A stretch of DNA of 17,636 nt, taken from the NCBI GenBank assembly GCA_015488125.1, contig WFOJ01000010.1, forward strand, positions 1 to 17,636, written 5' to 3'. The translations under genes were made by a program, and so were the position numbers. How positions within the stretch are numbered: the stretch's first letter is position 1; each line of letters opens with the position of its first letter. The notes under the pieces were generated by a model. That model did no database searches, had not been told where the DNA came from, and saw only the letters and a program-made list of their open reading frames with translations. Of the stretch, positions 15,004 to 17,636 are shown in pieces. Source of the stretch: Mariprofundaceae bacterium (GTDB lineage Bacteria > Pseudomonadota > Zetaproteobacteria > Mariprofundales > Mariprofundaceae).

Positions 15004-15332
15004 TCAGTGAAGAAAAAAATATTTAGACCGAATGTATGCTTGCCACTTTTGGTAACCACTACCTCATCGGCCACAGTAAATTTCATCATCTTCGTCGGCA
15101 AGATACTCTCGGGACAGCAGCCAGTTCATTTGTAGCCGGAAAATATCAAGCGCTCCAAAAAACGTTGAATGGTTCGGTAGCTTCCGCCTTTGCCTGCCCA
15201 ACGAGAGATGCTCAGTATGGTAATTCACCTCGTTATCGCCAATGTAGCCTCGGTGATAACAATCAGTTTCCGCCATGTTTTGCCATCCAGTCACTGGCGA
15301 GGTGAAGACTGAAGCGTTATGATTTCGGGCAT
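15004..15332 (-). pseudogene. Decayed DDE transposase (IS4-like), frameshifted and truncated
   Basis: On the minus strand an ATG at 15332 has a strong AAAGGAGG (15347-15340) 7 nt upstream. The reading begins MPEIITL and stops after 13 codons. Transposase-like pieces then occur in different frames: SRWAGKGGSYRTIQRFL (about 15206-15155), MNWLLSREYLADEDDEIY, then VADEVVVTKSGKHTFGLN, then FFSSL. That order matches the N-terminal part of DDE transposases carrying a GDEVVxxKSGKxTxGL motif. The element is interrupted by the IS21 end at 15003, so the C-terminal two-thirds is missing. The exact IS family is uncertain. Confidence 0.7.
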
Positions 15333-15418
15333 GGGCATTCCTCCTTTGGATGTGCTCTTTAATTTGAATAATACTAACCCAAGTTGGAATATCCTCGAGT
15401 TTTTTAGTGAAGGTATTG

Positions 15419-15940
15419 ATGAATCCTGAGCGTAATTTATCCGGGTTTACCTTTTATATGCCGGAGCCTGATGCTCTGGAAGGCTATGACGTGGTGCTGA
15501 GCGACGAAGGCGAAGCTTCACAGAGCCACGATCTGGCAACCTGGATCGTCCGTCTGATTACTGCACTGGATGGCATGCAAACCATCATCCTGTTGTACAG
15601 CGATACGGCAATGACGCGAGGCGGCAAGGGCTATGATATTGAAATGTCTGCCTGGTGTCGTGAGCGTTGCGGCGTGCCGGTGATTGCCGCCGGTGGCGTT
15701 GCCACGGTCAAACATGTGCTTAACTTCGAGCTTCATGGCAAGGCTGCTGGCATGGTATTGCCGGATGCGGTGTATGACGGCAGTTTCAGTTTGCACGATG
15801 TGCGTGCTTTCGTGGAGGAAGAAGTTGCGCGGCAGAAAGAACGCGGCAGCAGGCTATCGCTGGGTGTGCTTGGTGGTGGCAAACTGGCTGGCAGTGATAT
15901 AAACGGGCATTATTGGCAGCAGGGAAATGATCATGAATAA
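15419..15940 (+). CDS. HisA/HisF-like TIM-barrel C-terminal half protein, possibly 5'-truncated
   Basis: 173 aa. Residues about 55-150 (ILLYSDTAMTRGGKGYD, GVPVIAAGGVATVKHVL, GKAAGMVLPDAVYDGSFSLHDVRAFV) follow the HisF/HisA pattern of strands 5-8 of the barrel, with the phosphate-binding AAGG loop. The first half of the barrel is not present: about 50 residues replace an expected 150. Either the gene lost its 5' part to the adjacent insertion sequence, or it is a natural half-barrel. ATG at 15419 has AAGG 5 nt upstream; GTG at 15407 has no site. The gene ends inside the moeA start, so it is coupled to cofactor synthesis. It is unlikely to be the histidine enzyme; no other his genes are near. 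Confidence 0.6.
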   Translation: MNPERNLSGFTFYMPEPDALEGYDVVLSDEGEASQSHDLATWIVRLITALDGMQTIILLYSDTAMTRGGKGYDIEMSAWCRERCGVPVIAAGGVATVKHVLNFELHGKAAGMVLPDAVYDGSFSLHDVRAFVEEEVARQKERGSRLSLGVLGGGKLAGSDINGHYWQQGNDHE

Positions 15941-17195
15941 CACAGGGGAGATGCTCACCGTTGCTGAAGCCCGAAAACGGATCTTGCAGGGCGCTGAACC
16001 TTTGCCGAGCGAAAAAGTGACGCTGGCTGATGCCCTGCAACGGGTGCTGGCGCGTGATCTTCAGGCCGGTCTGACCCTGCCGCCGTGGGATAATTCAGCC
16101 ATGGACGGTTTTGCCGTGCGTTTTGCCGATGTGGCGGCGGCCTGCGCTGATGCGCCGGTATCGCTGAAGCTGGTCGAAACCATTGCCGCTGGTCATATGC
16201 CGGTAAAAACAGTAGAAGCAGGAGAAGCGGCGCGCATCATGACCGGCGCGCCCGTGCCGCAGGGCGCGGATGCCATTGTGCCCATCGAGCATACTGATGG
16301 TGGCACGGAGGATGATGTCGCCATTCTTCAGTCGCCCCGTGCATGCGGCGCGCATATTCGTCGCATGGGCGAGGATGTGCAGGCCGGGCAGGTGATTTTG
16401 CAGGCCGGAACAGAACTGACACCGGCGCGCATTGCCATGGCAGCAGCGGCTGGTTGCGGCTGGCTGGATGTGCATGCCCGTCCGCGTGTGGCGATTCTGG
16501 CCACGGGAGATGAACTGGTGGAGCCGGGGCAAACGCCAAAGCCGGGGCAGATCGTCTCAAGCAATTCTCATTCAATGGTGGCGATGGTGCAGCAAGCAGG
16601 CGGTGTGCCGCTTTATCTGGGCATTGCCAGAGATGAGCCGGAAGATTTGCTCGCCCGCATGCAGGGCGGCCTGCATGCGGATGTGTTGCTTACTTCCGGT
16701 GGCGTGTCGGTTGGTGATTTTGATTATGTGAAACTGGTGTATGAACGTCTCGGTATGCGCATGGACTTCTGGAAAGTGGCGATGAAACCGGGGAAACCGC
16801 TGGCCTTTGGTCATATCGACGGTGTGCCGGTGATCGGCCTGCCGGGCAATCCGATTGCCACAGCCGTGGGTTTTGAGCAGTTTGTGCGGCCATTACTGCG
16901 CAGAATGCTGGGTCATACGCGACTGAGCCGCCCTGTGATTACAGCACGGCTGGTCGGCGGTTACCGCAAACGTGATCAGCGATTGCACTTTCACCGGGTG
17001 CTGCTGCAACAAGATGGCAATGCGTGGCTGGCTCGCAGCGCTGGTGGTCAGGGTTCGGCGATGCTGTATTCCATGGCCAGAGCAGATGGTCTGGCAATGA
17101 TTCCGCAGGAGACCAGTGTGCTGGCGGATGGCGAAGCAGTGCAGGTGCAGGTGTTGAATACGGATGTGTTAGGGGAGTGCCATGCAGATGAATAA
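15933..17195 (+). CDS. moeA: Molybdopterin molybdenumtransferase
   Basis: Inserts molybdate into adenylylated molybdopterin. The 420-aa protein shows the family motifs in order: PPWDNSAMDGFAVR, RIMTGAPVPQGADAIVP, ILATGDELVEPG, SSNSHS, LLTSGGVSVGDFD, MKPGKPLAFG and GLPGNP. ATG at 15933 has AGGGA at about 8-nt spacing, better placed than ATG at 15927. It overlaps the preceding gene by 8 nt and the following mobB by 14 nt. MogA/MoaB, the partner that adenylylates molybdopterin, is not in the window. Confidence 0.97.
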   Translation: MNNTGEMLTVAEARKRILQGAEPLPSEKVTLADALQRVLARDLQAGLTLPPWDNSAMDGFAVRFADVAAACADAPVSLKLVETIAAGHMPVKTVEAGEAARIMTGAPVPQGADAIVPIEHTDGGTEDDVAILQSPRACGAHIRRMGEDVQAGQVILQAGTELTPARIAMAAAAGCGWLDVHARPRVAILATGDELVEPGQTPKPGQIVSSNSHSMVAMVQQAGGVPLYLGIARDEPEDLLARMQGGLHADVLLTSGGVSVGDFDYVKLVYERLGMRMDFWKVAMKPGKPLAFGHIDGVPVIGLPGNPIATAVGFEQFVRPLLRRMLGHTRLSRPVITARLVGGYRKRDQRLHFHRVLLQQDGNAWLARSAGGQGSAMLYSMARADGLAMIPQETSVLADGEAVQVQVLNTDVLGECHADE

Positions 17196-17636
17196 TCCGC
17201 CGGTGATCGGCTTTGTTGGCAGCAGAAACTCCGGTAAAACCACGCTGGCCAGCAAAGTGGTGGCTGAACTACACCGCCGGGGGCTGCGTATCGGTGTGGT
17301 CAAGCATACGCATCATTTTTTTGATCTGGACAAGAAGGGCAAGGATTCCTGGAAATATACGCAGGCCGGTGCCGATGCTGTCGTATTAGCTGGCGATGCC
17401 AGGCTGACCATGTTTGCCAGCGTTGAGGATCCGGAGTTGTCAGGTTCGCTGCGCCTGTTGCAGGATAAGGATGTGATTGTCGTTGAAGGTTTTACCCGCT
17501 CCGCGCATGATCGCATCTGGGTATATCGCTCAGCCATCGGCGGTGAGGAAAAAATCGAACCTTACCGGCAACATATTGTGGCTATCGCCTGTGATGGCAA
17601 AGCCCCCATCGCGGATGTGCCGGTACTGGACATCAA
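17182..17636 (+). CDS. mobB: Molybdopterin-guanine dinucleotide biosynthesis accessory protein (partial)
   Basis: GTP-binding helper of MobA. About 151 residues are visible before the window ends; the family is usually 160-175 aa. The P-loop GSRNSGKTT lies near the N-terminus, followed by VGVVKHTHHFFDLDKKGKDS and VVEGFTRS, both usual in MobB. AGGGGAG at 17171-17177 serves the ATG at 17182 or the in-frame ATG at 17188; the choice is open. It starts within the last codons of moeA. Confidence 0.93.
   Translation, partial: MQMNNPPVIGFVGSRNSGKTTLASKVVAELHRRGLRIGVVKHTHHFFDLDKKGKDSWKYTQAGADAVVLAGDARLTMFASVEDPELSGSLRLLQDKDVIVVEGFTRSAHDRIWVYRSAIGGEEKIEPYRQHIVAIACDGKAPIADVPVLDI

Noticed and set aside
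1..17636. CRISPR array, tRNA or rRNA genes
   Set aside because: No regularly spaced repeats and no tRNA- or rRNA-like segments were seen on reading either strand; coding density leaves little space.

Overview
The window is a bacterial chromosome segment built from two functional blocks. The first assimilates nitrate. The second makes the molybdenum cofactor that a nitrate reductase needs. Family content (NirBD, Rieske-type NirD, -24/-12 sigma-54 promoters, a beta-barrel outer-membrane protein, an ECF sigma remnant, TatA) points to a Gram-negative proteobacterium. A gamma- or neighbouring lineage seems likely, but the sequence alone does not settle it.

Block 1 (about 1-10521) has two divergent transcription units. 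Leftward run nirB (FAD/siroheme nitrite reductase), nirD (Rieske-type small subunit) and nasA (molybdopterin nitrate reductase with a C-terminal Bfd-type [2Fe-2S] domain). Rightward run a NarK/NasA-type nitrate transporter, an alginate-export-family outer-membrane channel, and a membrane-anchored PP2C phosphatase/Ser-Thr kinase fusion. The 326-nt divergent intergenic region carries a well-formed sigma-54 promoter for each unit, with palindromic elements between them, which fits nitrogen control through a shared enhancer. The gene set resembles the Pseudomonas aeruginosa PA1779-PA1783 neighbourhood (from memory).

Block 2 (about 10582-17636) is clearly more GC-rich and all on the plus strand. 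It begins with an N-terminally truncated ECF sigma factor and its overlapping membrane partner. Then come tatA, moaC, moaA, mobA, moaD and moaE, mostly overlapping by a few bases. The operon is then interrupted by mobile DNA (about 14780-15332): a chimeric ORF whose end is an IS21 IstB tail, an IS21-type right end, and a broken DDE transposase on the minus strand. After this come a HisF-like half-barrel protein, moeA and the start of mobB, which runs off the window.

The junction of the two blocks at about 10521-10582 also carries an IS21-type terminal repeat. It coincides with the truncation of the sigma factor and with the change in base composition, so the nitrate block and the cofactor block were probably joined, or their boundary eroded, by insertion-sequence activity. 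Functionally the blocks complement each other: MoaACDE/MoeA/MobAB would supply the cofactor for NasA. No tRNA, rRNA or CRISPR array was seen.
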